A stretch of 64,000 nt of DNA from Bufo bufo (lineage: Eukaryota > Chordata > Amphibia > Anura > Bufonidae), in assembly GCF_905171765.1 (NCBI RefSeq), contig NC_053391.1:692779035-692843034 (forward strand), read 5' to 3'. Position numbers and translations under genes: made by a program. Shown in pieces: positions 1 through 10,224 of the stretch. The notes below the pieces were generated by a model. It searched no databases. It had not been told where the DNA came from and worked only from the letters and a program-made list of their open reading frames with translations. Numbering within the stretch: position 1 is the stretch's first letter; every line of letters starts with the position of its first letter.

Positions 1-26
1 CTTTTTTTGAAGTTTGGTGTTTTTGT

Positions 27-400
27 TCCTCCCTGTAGAAACGCTCTTTTGAATGATAATTGGAAGGTTATTACTTTATGGTCACTATTTCCCAGGTGTC
101 CCCCGACCTGCACGTCTGTTGTTCTGTCAGGCCTATTGGTTAATACTAAGTCCAGTATGGCCATCCCTCTAGTCGGGTCCTGAACCAGTTGGGAAAGATA
201 ATTGTCTTTGGTTATTGTCAAGAACCTGTTTCCCTTATGAGATATACAAGTTTCAGTTTCCCAGTCTATATCTGGGTAGTTGAAGTCCCCCATAATAACC
301 ACCTCATTATGATCTGCCGCCTCGTCTATCTCATTTAGTAGTAGATTTTTCTGTGGACTCTGGTATATTAGGTGGTTTATAATAAACTCCTATTAGTATT
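27..400 (-). pseudogene. CR1-like LINE endonuclease fragment
   Basis: Conceptual translation of the minus strand gives pieces of an endonuclease/exonuclease/phosphatase domain of the kind found in CR1-type non-LTR retrotransposons: VYYKPPN, then VIMGDFNYPDIDWE, then LVLTNRPDRTTDVQ, then NSDHKVITFQLSF. The MGDFN and SDH motifs belong to the catalytic core of this fold. At least one frameshift separates the VYYKPPN block from the MGDFN block, so the copy is dead. It runs off the left edge, and the reverse transcriptase that should follow on the minus strand is outside the window. The assignment to CR1 rather than L2 or Rex1 is by resemblance only. Confidence 0.7.
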
Positions 401-544
401 TTATTATAGTTTTTGCCTCCATGTATTTCTCCCCACAGTGACTCCACATGTTCATGTCCCTCACTTATATGTTCTCGGACTGTGGGCTTTAGACAGGACT
501 TTACATAAAGGCAGACCCCTCTCCGGTTTTAGCGATCCTTTCTA

Positions 545-621
545 AACAGACAGATAGATATCTGATGATAGTTAGATAGATAGATGGATATGAGATAGAT
601 AGATAGATAGATAGATAGATG
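545..621. repeat. GATA microsatellite
   Basis: Imperfect run of GATA units with a pure core at about 594-620. It is a short version of the much larger GATA tract at 58.5-59.1 kb. The flanks (400-545 and 621-860) show no gene that I can recognise. Confidence 0.9.
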
Positions 622-861
622 TGATTGCATTGTACCTGTGATGTGTATTAGTTATTTATTGTCTTAGAACCAATGTGTATTTTGAAGTTTTCAGAAAATT
701 CTAATCGCTGCACTACACATTGCTACCACTAGATGGTGCTGAAGAACATTGTTCTACCCCAGCTTACCAGCACACCCAGTGGGCAGGCACGGTATTGTAC
801 ATCATAGTTTAAGAGACAGAATCCCTCTATTAAATATCTGATACAAATGACTAAAGTGACT

Positions 862-1830
862 TTATTTTGTAACCGTATTAATTACAGATATGTGTTGTGT
901 TTTCATCAGTATTCTCTTCTTCATAAAGTTTTTAAAAGTCCTTCTGATTTCCTTAGTCCTAAGACAGTAGATAATGGGGTTCGCCATATGTGGTACGAAG
1001 GTGTAGAGACAAAGGATGAGCACATTAATATCTTCATTGAGGATGAGTTTGACCTGATTGGCCACATACACAAATATTCTTGGGAAAAAATACAAGCCAA
1101 TCACACACAAATGAGTGGCGCAGGTATAAAATGCCCTCCTCCGACTGTCACACTGGGTCTGAGAGATGATGACCCTGATGATGACTCCATAGGAGAAAAG
1201 GATGAACGCCAATGGTAGTAGAAGGACAAACATGGCAATCCCGAATATCAGATGTTTGATGACCCTGACGTCTTTGCAAGCCAAGGACAGGACCCCAGTG
1301 TTGGTGCAGAAGCAGCTTCGAATTTTATTTTGTCCACAGAGAGGAATATTGGAGTCCAGAAGGGCAATGACCAAGCCGATAATAGCAGTGAACAACCAAA
1401 AGAAGCAGCAGAGGAGGATGGTTCTTCGGTTGGTGATTATTGAGGGATATCTCAGAGGCTTGCAGATGGCAACATAGCGGTCCACAGCCATCAATAAGAG
1501 GATGTATGAATCCAAGCTTCCCAGGAAATGAGCACAAAACACTTGGAACATACATCCGGCAAATGAGATGGATCCATCATCAAACCAATATTTGGCAATG
1601 ATCTTTGGCAAAGTGATGGTGTCAAACAGCAGATCGGAAATGGCCAAGTTTAAGATGACCACGTACATGGGTTGGTAGAGCCACCGATTAGAAATAATCA
1701 ATACTATGACAGTGCCATTGGAGAAGAGGGATATGAGGTAGATCAGAAATAGTGCAATGGAGACTGGAATGTGGAACCTCTCTGCAATTCCCGGGAATCC
1801 AAGGAGAATGAATCCAGTGTGATTAGCCAT
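862..1830 (-). CDS. Olfactory receptor, class I-like, single exon
   Basis: An intact 322-residue reading frame encodes a seven-transmembrane odorant receptor, which would signal through a Gs/olf-type G protein in the cilia of olfactory neurons. Family landmarks are in order: N-glycosylation site NHT (residues 3-5); GFPG before TM1; PMYVVILNLAISDLL in TM2 (54-68); conserved Cys 93; MAVDRYVAIC at the end of TM3 (114-123); SYG in TM5 (213-215); FYTCATHLCVI in TM6 (234-244); and PIIYCLRTKEIR in TM7 (285-296). LGFPG and the TM7 sequence resemble class I (fish-like, OR51/52/56) receptors more than class II. The start at 1830 is preferred because it sits directly before the usual short glycosylated N-terminus; the upstream frame reaches a stop 15 codons back. 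The length is normal and there are no internal stops. No other receptor gene is visible in the window. The class assignment is moderately sure and the orthologue is unknown. Confidence 0.93.
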   Translation of the reverse strand: MANHTGFILLGFPGIAERFHIPVSIALFLIYLISLFSNGTVIVLIISNRWLYQPMYVVILNLAISDLLFDTITLPKIIAKYWFDDGSISFAGCMFQVFCAHFLGSLDSYILLLMAVDRYVAICKPLRYPSIITNRRTILLCCFFWLFTAIIGLVIALLDSNIPLCGQNKIRSCFCTNTGVLSLACKDVRVIKHLIFGIAMFVLLLPLAFILFSYGVIIRVIISQTQCDSRRRAFYTCATHLCVIGLYFFPRIFVYVANQVKLILNEDINVLILCLYTFVPHMANPIIYCLRTKEIRRTFKNFMKKRILMKTQHISVINTVTK

Positions 1831-2030
1831 GGATCGGTGGAAATCCAGTGAGAATCCTGAAATGTGCAGAAAATATTAGGTTACAGCCACCTTTCCAGCA
1901 AACATTTGCTCTCCCACCATGCCTCAGGAGGGAACAGTTTTCACCCTTTCCTGTGTCCAGTATCTCCCTCTGTTTTATACTTACTTTGCCAAATTTTTAT
2001 GCTCTATGTCTGTCACACAATTTTGCCTTA
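1831..2030. other. Upstream flank of the olfactory receptor gene
   Basis: No further exon is recognisable. A 5' untranslated exon may lie here, as is usual for olfactory receptors, but nothing in the sequence fixes it. Confidence 0.3.
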
Positions 2031-3260
2031 GTTCGTTTAGGGGTTAATGATAGGATCTCGGGGCTTGGTGGTAAATATCTAGTATTTCTGGAGGTCTATG
2101 ATGATGTACGGGAACATTGATATTCAATAGCCAAGGTTATGGGTCCTGGAGGTCTTGAGTGACTTAGGAGTTAATAATTAGTATCTCTGGTGGTCTAGGG
2201 TGATGAAGGGGAACATTGATATTCATTTGCCATTGTGATCTAGGATGGCTATGCATTGATATCTAATATACCTGGAGGTATCAAGTGACTTAATCACAGA
2301 AATATAGTGGCAAATATGGGGGAACTTCTCAAACCCCATACACTGTAGCGTGTTTCTCATTGGGGGAGCAGCCCCACCGCATGTGGACCGCAGCAAACGA
2401 CCATCCCCAGCAAAAAATGTGTGCAATGGAGGATGTCGGCGCGGTCCACATGCACCACAAAGGCATCATACAAAAAACGGAGCATTGTGCGGATGAAAAT
2501 ATAATTATATAAATCACAGGGGAAAAAAATGCACCAAACGGATATGCCACTGACTATACTAGCTAGTCATACAAGCAGATATTAAAAGCTGAGACTTTTG
2601 CCAATATATTCCTGTCAGGAACACATCAGAGCCCATCATGCACCACGTCATGGTCTCTCAGCATGGCAAGGGGTCCTACCACTACGCTAACTGTGGTGTG
2701 AACACGGTCTGAAGGAGATGAAATCCAGCTCACAGCCAGCTTCCACACAACCGCCTAGCAGGACAACTAATGCAATGTGAATAAAGCAAGACTGTAAGCC
2801 ACACCCATATCAGACCGTGTGATGGAGGTTACCAGGTGCAAAGGAGTGTTTAAATGCCAGGTAAAGGCACATTCAATACATATAAAACTCGTTTTGTGTA
2901 GGATGCCTTTGTGGTGTATGTGGACCGCGCCAGCATCCTCCATTGTACGCATTTTTTGCTGGGGATGGTCGTTTGCTGCGGTTCACATGCGGTGGGACTG
3001 CTCCCCCAATGATAAACACGCTACAGTGTTTGGGGTTTGAGCAGTTCCCCCATATTTGCCACTATATTTCTGTGATTTAATCAACTGACTTAGGGGTTAA
3101 TAATTAGTATCTCTGGTGGTCTAGGGAGATGAAGGGGAACACTGATATTCATTTGCCATGGTGATCTAAAATGGCTTAGTGTTTATATCTAATATACCTG
3201 GTGGTCTTGGCAGGTGGGATTATTACTTAGTATCTCTAATGGTCTAGGGTATATAATCCA
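2030..3260. repeat. Degenerate tandem repeat, about 120-150 bp unit, interrupted
   Basis: Blocks such as TTAATAATTAGTATCTCTGG, GGGGAACATTGATATTCA and TTGATATCTAATATACCTGG recur at about 2040-2290 and 3080-3260. They make several diverged copies of one unit. The array is split by the fold-back insertion at 2294-3077. Confidence 0.7.
2294..3077. mobile_element. Fold-back DNA element with about 190-bp inverted arms
   Basis: The left arm (about 2294-2480) and right arm (about 2893-3077) are inverted copies. CACAGAAATATAGTGGCAAA at the left end matches the reverse of the sequence ending TTGCCACTATATTTCTGTG at the right, and the pairing continues through the GGTCCACATGC/GCATGTGGACC-type blocks. 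About 410 bp of non-paired DNA lies between. Both flanks carry a version of TCAA-N-TGACTTA, which could be an imperfect target duplication. No transposase is visible, so this is a non-autonomous element. The family is not recognised. Confidence 0.75.
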
Positions 3261-3399
3261 AATAAGGTCGGGACTGCTCGAAGAGTTTGGCGGTGCACGT
3301 GTCTGCGGGCAGGAATCCCAATAGATAATTTGTGAAGAACAAGACCGGCACTCGCTTGATGAATAATCTTGTAGATTTATTCACTCACATATTACATCA

Positions 3400-3439
3400 C
3401 AGTGACGCGTTTCAGCAACTAAGTGCTTTCATCAGACTG
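3400..3439 (-). ncRNA. Hammerhead ribozyme-like motif (type I, minimal)
   Basis: Read on the minus strand, the parts are in hammerhead order. CAGT at 3439-3436 is stem I, 5' side. CTGATGA at 3435-3429 is the conserved core. AGCA-CTTAGT-TGCT at 3427-3414 is stem II with a six-base loop. GAAA at 3413-3410 is core. CGCG at 3409-3406 is a very short stem III. TC completes a GTC cleavage triplet, and ACTG at 3403-3400 closes stem I. One extra A (3428) between the CTGATGA box and stem II departs from the consensus and may weaken or abolish cleavage. Hammerheads of this minimal kind are known from Penelope-like elements, and this one sits at the end of such an element in the same orientation as its RT. 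Confidence 0.65.
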
Positions 3440-3469
3440 GTGTGTACATCTTACCACTAGCTCTGGTAT

Positions 3470-3718
3470 ATATGCAAATAAAGACAAAGGAAATGACATC
3501 ACATTGTTGCAATAGACTCCTCCCACAGCTGAGTGTCTGCGGAGTATATGTAGATCAACACAATCCCACAGGTGAAATGTGTTTTCCGAAACAACTAGTT
3601 TCGCAATAGAAAAAAACAAAAGGGAAACATAGTTACAGATAATCGCATCACATGAAACTACTGACATTGTAATCTCGATTTAGGCCTTTCGGATCCATGG
3701 TTTGTAACCGATGGATCC
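3470..3718. repeat. Left inverted terminal segment of the Penelope-like element
   Basis: This is the inverted partner of 5683-5938 with only scattered differences. The pairs include GATGTCATTTCC and AATGTGATGT, CACATTTCACCTGTGGGA, and GGATCCATGGTTTGTAACC. The inner end forms a small hairpin around paired TTTCGGATCCAT and ATGGATCCGAAA blocks. Confidence 0.85.
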
Positions 3719-3943
3719 GAAAAAACCTCTCAGGCTATGAGCTGAGCGCTGCGATTGGCCAGCGCTACAGCCTGGGAGAAGGAGACGCCGGCAGGTTCCA
3801 CTGGGTGGAGCCTAACATGTGAAGATACCGGAGCCTATACCGGGAGAACGGAGCGGTGCCCAGGGATAACAGTAAGTGCAGGGAGATCCCTGGGCGCCGC
3901 TCTACATGTCTGTATACTTAGTTTAGATTTTCTATTCTAGTGA
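3719..3943. other. GC-rich insert replacing the end of the Penelope-like ORF
   Basis: A GC-rich stretch (CTGCGATTGGCCAGCGCT and following) lies between the terminal segment and the broken ORF. It stands exactly where the GIY-YIG nuclease should begin, so it is either a later insertion or the edge of a deletion. No coding function is recognised. Confidence 0.4.
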
Positions 3944-5530
3944 AAGGTCCTCTTTAAGCATGGGAATGTGCCTTGTCTCGGGGTGGATGATGTAGTCTGT
4001 CTAGGGCTAATCTTGTTACTACCTATGTCCGCTCTAATAATCTTGTCACGCAGATTATCTGCTCTTTTAAAGCACATCATCGAGGGTCTCTGAAATTCAT
4101 CGATTTGGGGATAGGATCTCGAAACTATCTGCCAATGTTTGTTGACTATGCTTTTAACCCTTTGGATCCAAGGGTGATATTTAACCACCAGTGGAATCCG
4201 TGATGATTTAATGGATTTAACCTCTTCAAGTCTATTCCTCTGTTCATCCAGTAGTTGTCTAGGGTAACCCCTCTCTAGAAATTTATGAGTCATTTCTTCT
4301 AGTCGTGTTGTCAGGGTATCCGGATTACTGACAATCCGCTTAATAACCCGCTGATATTGTGAAAAGGGGTTAGATTATTTTGTAGACTCTGGATGACTAC
4401 TAGTAAAGGAGAGTAGACTGTTCCGATCAGCGCTTTTAATGAAAAGGTCAGTTTGAATATGCCCATCCTCGCCTCACCTAGGTATCTAGAAATGAAATCT
4501 TATTTTTATCAAAGTGTATAGTGAGCTGTAGTTCCTCCCAAATGGAGTTCAGATATGTGGTGAAAGCCGCGAGGGATCGAACGTCGCCTCGCCACACGAA
4601 AAAAATGTCATCGATAAATCAACGCCAAAAGACACAGTGTTGCTGGTATAAGTCATTACGGTAAATAAAATTACTCTCAAAATAAGACATGTAGCAATTT
4701 GCGTATGGAGGTGCGACGTTCGATCCCATCGCGGTCCCACAGCGCTGCTGGTAGAAAGAATCCTGGAATAGGAAGTCATTTCTCTCAAGTACAATTTTAA
4801 GGAGTGATAGAAAAAATGCCTTTTCAGTTGTGTGATATGGACTAGTGTTGAGTAATTCCCTAACAGCTTCCAGGCCCTTCTCATGTGTAATCGAGGTATA
4901 TAGACGGCATACGTCGAATTTGACGAGCAGTCTTTATCAGTCACTAGTGTGCCGATTTCAGACAAAAAATGTCCCGTGTCATGTAAATAAGAAGGAGATT
5001 TCTGAGTAAGGGGTGTCAATACCGTCTCTAGGAAAATCGCAGGGGGAGAGAGGATGGAGTCCGTGGCTGCTACAATGGGACGGCCCGGAGGCTTTATGAG
5101 AGATTTATGAACCTTTGGTAAAGTATAAAATACTGGAGTGATCGGATGCTGATTAACTAGAAAATCACCTAATTTCGCATCAATGACTCCATCCTCTCTC
5201 GCCCTTGCGACCACCTCCTGGATTGATGCCTTAATTTGAAAAAACTGGATCAGTTGGTAATGTCTGATATGTACGGGTGTCATTCAATTGGCTCAAAATC
5301 TCAGTTACATAATATGCTTTATCTAGGACTACCAGGGCACCCCCCTTGTCGGCTGGTTTAAATACTAAAGATTTATCATCCAGAATGTGGTTGAGGGCAT
5401 GTTTTTCCTCTATGCCTAAATTGTGTCGGATATTGAGTTTGCCTTGCTTACATTGTTGCAACACAATTTCTACATCACGTTGAACCACCGAGACAAGGCA
5501 CGTTCCCATCGAGCAAGCACAAATCGACAA
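3937..5530 (-). pseudogene. Penelope-like reverse transcriptase, frameshifted
   Basis: The RT is spread over several frames. From its N-terminus: KPADKGGALVVLD (about 5360-5320); LPKVHK and PGRPIVA (about 5120-5080); CGTAMGSNVAPPYANCYM (about 4735-4680); FIDDIFFVWRGD in the catalytic position (about 4615-4585); HFDKNKISFLDT (about 4515-4480); then NPFSQYQRVIKRI and FLERGYPRQLL (about 4355-4250). These motifs are typical of Penelope-like RTs. A stop interrupts the block just before FIDDIF, and frame shifts are needed between the main segments, so no product is expected. The translation stops being recognisable at about 3945, before any GIY-YIG domain. Confidence 0.8.
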
Positions 5531-5682
5531 TTAGAAAGGAGAATCTGTGACTCCCACTACCGTACCACTTCCATCAAAAGGGACCATACTATATCACAAC
5601 TACGCTATCAGGTCATAGAAGGTGTCACATTACCTTGACGCGGAGGTGACAGAAACAAATTGCTTCTAAAAAGAGAGGCATA

Positions 5683-5938
5683 TTGGATCCACCGGTTACA
5701 AACCATGGATCCGAAAGGCCTAAATCGAGATTACAATGTCAGAAGTTTCATGTGATGCGATTATCTGTAACTATGTTTCCCTTTTGTTTTTTCTCTATAG
5801 CGAAACTAGATGTTTCGGAAAACACATTTCACCTGTGGGATTGTGTTGATCTACATATACTCCGAAGACACTCAGCTGTGGGAGGAGTCTATTGCAACAA
5901 TGTGATGTCATTTCCTTTGTTTTTATTTGCATATATCA
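5683..5938. repeat. Right inverted terminal segment of the Penelope-like element
   Basis: Reverse complement of 3470-3718. It ends near the ATTTGCATATA block and lacks the hammerhead-bearing extension found at the left end. Confidence 0.85.
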
Positions 5939-6048
5939 ATTCACAGCCTGACAGAAGGTTACTAACAAAAAACAATAAATAATTTATTAGGAATAATGGT
6001 GGGTATAGATAAAATCAGGCGTACAGGAATCAGTAGTGTGGAGAGGGA

Positions 6049-6120
6049 CCTATAATATACCATCCACAACTCTGATAGCCTGAATTCAGGCTATCAGAGT
6101 TGTGGATGGTATATTATAGG
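6049..6120. repeat. Perfect 72-bp palindrome
   Basis: Two 36-bp arms meet without spacer at a central GAATTC (centre between 6084 and 6085). I compared the arms base by base and found no mismatch. It lies about 110 bp from the end of the Penelope-like element. Such a perfect, spacerless palindrome should be unstable, so it is either young, part of a mobile end, or an assembly fold-back. Confidence 0.95.
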
Positions 6121-6654
6121 GCCATTGACAAGGGCCATTAGCGTCCATCGGAGACAGCAGTGACAAGAAGAGTACATTGGATTAGTCGTCTTACCTCTAC
6201 TTCTTGCTTGGCATGGCCGTCACTGGAGAACATGTGCACTTCAGGAAGGGACTGGAACTTGCTCCACCCATGGCTGAGCAGCAGGAACATAAAGTATAGC
6301 TGTAGGACATAATAAAGGTACACACATCATAGCTTCTGTGGGTCCACCACATTGTGAAATCCAGCAGTTGACGTCAGTATATAGCGCTGTATTTCTTCAC
6401 GTGACATCTCGTCTGCCATGATTGCTCGGCTATTAAGTCACATACATGTCCCCCTCACAGTCCCCGACACCAGATTTACACTCTCCAGCGATCATCACTT
6501 CCTCCTAGTTACTTCCCCATCGGAGCCCGTATCTGCCAGTCAGATTAATTTACACACAGAAAAATGGAAACATGCCTGGCCAGCACAATACTATATCTGT
6601 AGAAATCTCTGGATATAGCCACTTAACAGAGCCAAATCTTTGGGTTTTATTTTT
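6121..6654. other. No gene seen
   Basis: Ordinary-looking unique DNA; only short frames without family resemblance. Confidence 0.5.
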
Positions 6655-7720
6655 TATTACTGCCATACTGTACAAACATTAGACAGTGCTTAAATAACAC
6701 TGTTATACAGTGCATAAATGATATTGCCATACAATACCTAAAGAGTGACAAAATATCATAATGATCAAGTAATAGTAGCATTCAGTGCCAAAGTCAAACC
6801 CACATATAGTGCTCCAATGGAATCTCTATGTAGTACATTGCACAAATAATACCGCTTCAGTGCCCAAATAATATTGCTATACAATGGCCAAATAATTAAA
6901 AATTAAACAGTGATCAAATAATACTAGTATACAGTGCCCATATAGTGCTCAAGTGATATTTCCATGCAGTACTTAAATAAAAACCTCCATACATTCGACA
7001 AATAATACTTCTACAGCGCACACACAAATTGTACTGCTATACAATGGCCAAACAAAATAAAAAAAACTGTGATCAATTAATAGAAGCATATAGCGCCAAA
7101 GTTGTGTCACCATATCATTCTCAAATGATATTTCAGTGGCCAAATAATAGTGCTATATATTGCCCAAATGATACAAATAGTGACCAAATAATAGTAGCAT
7201 ATCCACATATAATGCTCAAGTGATGTCTGCAAACAGTACTCAAGTAGAACCACTAAGCATTGTGTTAATAATACAGCTACTGTGCAAAATAATGCTGCTA
7301 TATAATGCCCAAATAATAAAAAATGCAGTTATCAAATAATACTAGCGTGCAGCGCCAAAATTGTGTCTCCATATAGTTCTCAAACAATATTTCCATACAG
7401 CACTCAAATAAAGCCTTTAACCCTTGCACTATTAATACCGCTACTGTGTGGCCAGGTAATAAAAAATACAGTGGTCAAATAACTAGCATACAATGCCAAA
7501 TGAATGTCCCTATATAGTTCTCAAATGATGCTTCCATATAGTAGTCAAATAAAACCACCAAACATTGCACAAATAATACTGCTACAGTGTAAAAAATAAT
7601 ACTGCTATACGATGCCCAAGTGATCAAGAAATACTGGTATACAATACCAAGTTCATGTCCTCATACAGTTCTCAAATACTGTCCCCATACAGTATACAGA
7701 AAAACACCCAAGCACTGCAA
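6655..7720. repeat. Degenerate tandem repeat of CAAATAATACTGCTATACAG type
   Basis: About 1 kb of diverged short units built on CAAATAATACTGCTATACAG, TCTCCATATAGTTCTCAAA and CAGTACTCAAATAAAACC. There is a hint of a higher-order period of roughly 240 bp. No coding content. Confidence 0.75.
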
Positions 7721-8312
7721 ATTCATACCGCGGGTTACCACTGTAACGGGGGAAGATATCTGATATCTAATCTACTGGTCCTGGCTGTTAAGCTCCTTAG
7801 ATGCCATAATCAATAGTGACTGCTGCACCTAAGGATCTTGACGGAGGTACAGGGTCTGAAATTCCAAGATATACTGTAGTGTGTGGCATCAACGTATTTG
7901 TACCAACCCATAAAAAAATTACAAGAAATAGCAGCACAATTCCGAAAAGTCAAAAAGTCACCCCTGGGCCCCTATCACCCATTTGGCCCCTAAATTCTGC
8001 CCAGGTACAAGTGCGAGTCCACTCTGATACTATCCTCGGCGCTGTTGGCACAAAGCTGACCTTTGACACTTTATTGCTCAGTAAATTCTATTTTAATTAG
8101 TCAATGTAGGTTAATCATTCACCAGCCTTTGGCTTTATGGCCGTGTTGTAGTGTGGCGGAGCACTGGTTTCGGTTTTATGGGCTCACTATATTGTTATAA
8201 TAGATTTAGTCAGTAAACAGATGAAATTTAATGACCGTGACGGGAGAATTCACAACAATTTGATTTATTAAAACTAAAATGACTCCTGTTGAGGGAAGTG
8301 GCATATTCAGGT
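7721..8312. other. No gene seen
   Basis: Unique DNA between two repeat blocks. Short frames show no recognisable domain. Confidence 0.5.
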
Positions 8313-8962
8313 ATATATATGTATATATGCCCTGACATATATGTATGTATATATATATAGGCCCTTCTCCTGGGCCCGTCCAGTTGGGATGGGTTGCACA
8401 TATAGAGATGTATGTGTGCCCCCTGGGCAGCATGCATCTCTATGTATGTAAGCCATGTTTCAGGGGTATGGGTACATATATATCTATAGATGTGCCCCAG
8501 ACATCTATGGATGTATATGTGCCCCTATAATATGGGAGGGCTTATTCCTGCCCCTATGTGAATATAATGTCCGTTCATATATGCTTATAGATGTGCCCCA
8601 AGCATCTATGGGCATATATGGCCGGAATCCCGCTGAAATACGCCTGCCGGGTGGGTGGAGGAGACCGACAGTTGGACAATTATGTCCAGCGTCGGCCTCT
8701 ACAAAGGATAGAGGATCAATAAGATCCTCTGCCCTTTGTCACCATCTCCGGCCGCGCCGGAGATGGTGCGCCTAACAGAGACATGGGAACAAAGAGTTCC
8801 CATGCCCCTGTGAGTGGCTGACCTCCGGCGCTGTAATTACAGCGCCGGAGGTAGGCGTCCGCTTCACAGGCGGGAGGATCAAAGGATCCCCCCCCCCTGG
8901 AAGCGCGCTCCAAGATCCTGGTCATATCACCGCGCCGGCCCACGTGTTGAGGCCGGCGGTGC
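8313..8962. other. Run of about ten adjacent hairpins
   Basis: Successive self-complementary segments follow one another with little space between. Arms are at about 8313-8359 (TA-rich); 8398-8449; 8474-8492 with 8501-8520; 8576-8593 with 8603-8620; 8660-8680 with 8681-8700; 8702-8717 with 8723-8738; 8740-8752 with 8756-8768 (perfect, 3-base loop); 8782-8790 with 8796-8804; 8821-8852 (perfect palindrome); and 8928-8940 with 8951-8961. The TA-rich ones share an arm theme (ATCTATAGATG) and a loop theme (TGCCCC). The later ones are CpG-rich. I do not recognise a known family. Confidence 0.7.
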
Positions 8963-9045
8963 GCATGCGTACGGCGGCAATAGTAGGACTGCGAGCGGGC
9001 GCCGCCAAGTTTAAATAGACCGGCGGCGCTCCGCTCAGCAGTCAG
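8928..9045 (+). promoter_or_regulatory. CpG-rich patch with possible promoter and splice donor
   Basis: A CpG-dense stretch holds an E-box CACGTG (8941), an NRF1-like GCGCATGCG (8961), a TTTAAATAG box (9010) and then a strong splice-donor match CAG/GTAAGT at 9045/9046. Together they could mark a plus-strand promoter and first exon of a non-coding transcript or of an LTR element. No second exon is identified, so this is only suggestive. Confidence 0.25.
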
Positions 9046-9059
9046 GTAAGTACATCCAG

Positions 9060-9565
9060 CAAGAAGAGGCATCCCCTGGACCAACGAGCCCCCCTGGACA
9101 ACGAGCATTATACCGCTAAGTATCATTAACCCTTATCCCCCTACCTTATACGACCAATGATATATTCCCTTATTCCCCTACCCTATACCACCAACGATCC
9201 CCTGCCCTGCATTTAACCCTTATTCCCCTACCCTATACCACCAACGACCCCCTGCTCCCTGTTTCCCCTGATTAACCCTTACACCTCCAGCGGACCCCAA
9301 TCCCCTTGTGTTCCCCTCTAGCTCCTGCCTTCCTTGGTTTCCACCCCCCATAACCCTTGGCAACCCTTACCTTCCCCTGCAGCTCATTTACCCTTACCCC
9401 TGTACCCTTTGGTAACCCTTACCTTCCCCTGCCCTGAGCCTAATCCCCCTGTGTTCCCCCAGGATCCCCGCTACCCTGGTATTACCCCTGTTACCCCCTT
9501 CCCGGCTGCCCTGTTAACCCCAGCTGCCGCAGTGTCTGTATTTACCCCTTGTAATCCACCGTAGG
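9060..9565. repeat. Pyrimidine-rich low-complexity DNA
   Basis: C/T-rich on the plus strand, with repeated CCCTTATTCCCCTACCCTAT and CCCTTACCTTCCCCTG blocks. The long frames here reflect composition only. Confidence 0.7.
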
Positions 9566-10224
9566 GATAGTATATTGACAGGATTGGGTGGGCTTCTGGT
9601 AAAGTGTATGTATGTGTATTATAGTTAGATACTGGGGAGGAATTGGGACTGTGTTAGCGTAGACAGAACCGTATTAGTGTGTTATAGTGTGTGTACTTAC
9701 ATTGCTGTGTGTTGCCATAACTATATATACCTATTCCCTTGATATAGATATATATAGTTATAAACATAAATATTCCTTTGTAGTAGTAAGGCGCCGCAGC
9801 AATAGTTGTAGTGTATTGTTGGTACTGTATTATTAGTGTATTACGTATGTTATGTTCTGTAAGGATTAATAAATACTGTAATATTTATACCTATTGTGTA
9901 ACGTGTGGTTACTAGCGGTAGTTAGTAAGGCGCATGCAGCTAGTTTAGTGATTAGCGTAAGGCAATCAGTAGCGATTTGTTGTTAAGTAAGGCATAAATA
10001 GGTGGAGCCATCATAAGACGAATTACGCCTATTTATGAATATTAATTATCGAGATTTGCATAAAGATCAATAATTAATATCCCCTTTAACAACTCCCCCT
10101 TCAGAGTCTTAGTCTGTCAGGTTCTCACTGTCCAGCTCACTCGGCAGCCATTATGGAAGCTATGGAGAATAATTTTGGGTCAGTCATCCAGCCAGCAAGC
10201 ACACAGCGCAGTGTACTCCAGCTC
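9566..10224. other. No gene seen
   Basis: AT-rich, with an AATAAA at about 9869 and a loose inverted repeat around 9990-10040. No gene or known repeat is recognised. Confidence 0.4.

Larger units (their letters stand above)
3258..5940 (-). mobile_element. Decayed Penelope-like retroelement with inverted terminal segments
   Basis: The unit contains a broken reverse transcriptase on the minus strand, flanked by 250-bp segments that are inverted relative to one another (3470-3718 and 5683-5938). The left end (3258-3470, minus strand) carries a hammerhead-ribozyme-like motif. Penelope-like elements (PLEs) typically have terminal pseudo-LTR segments, sometimes partial or inverted, and hammerhead motifs, so the whole is best read as one PLE copy. 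The left terminal segment runs in the same sense as the RT. The right one is reversed and lacks the ribozyme part. The GIY-YIG nuclease region expected after the RT is missing. Confidence 0.75.

Noticed and set aside
847..1477. Plus-strand frames over the olfactory receptor
   Set aside because: They are antisense shadows of the receptor gene and have no family resemblance.
8716..9126. 136-codon minus-strand frame in the hairpin region
   Set aside because: High GC makes stops rare; the translation has palindrome-driven repeats and no recognisable domain.
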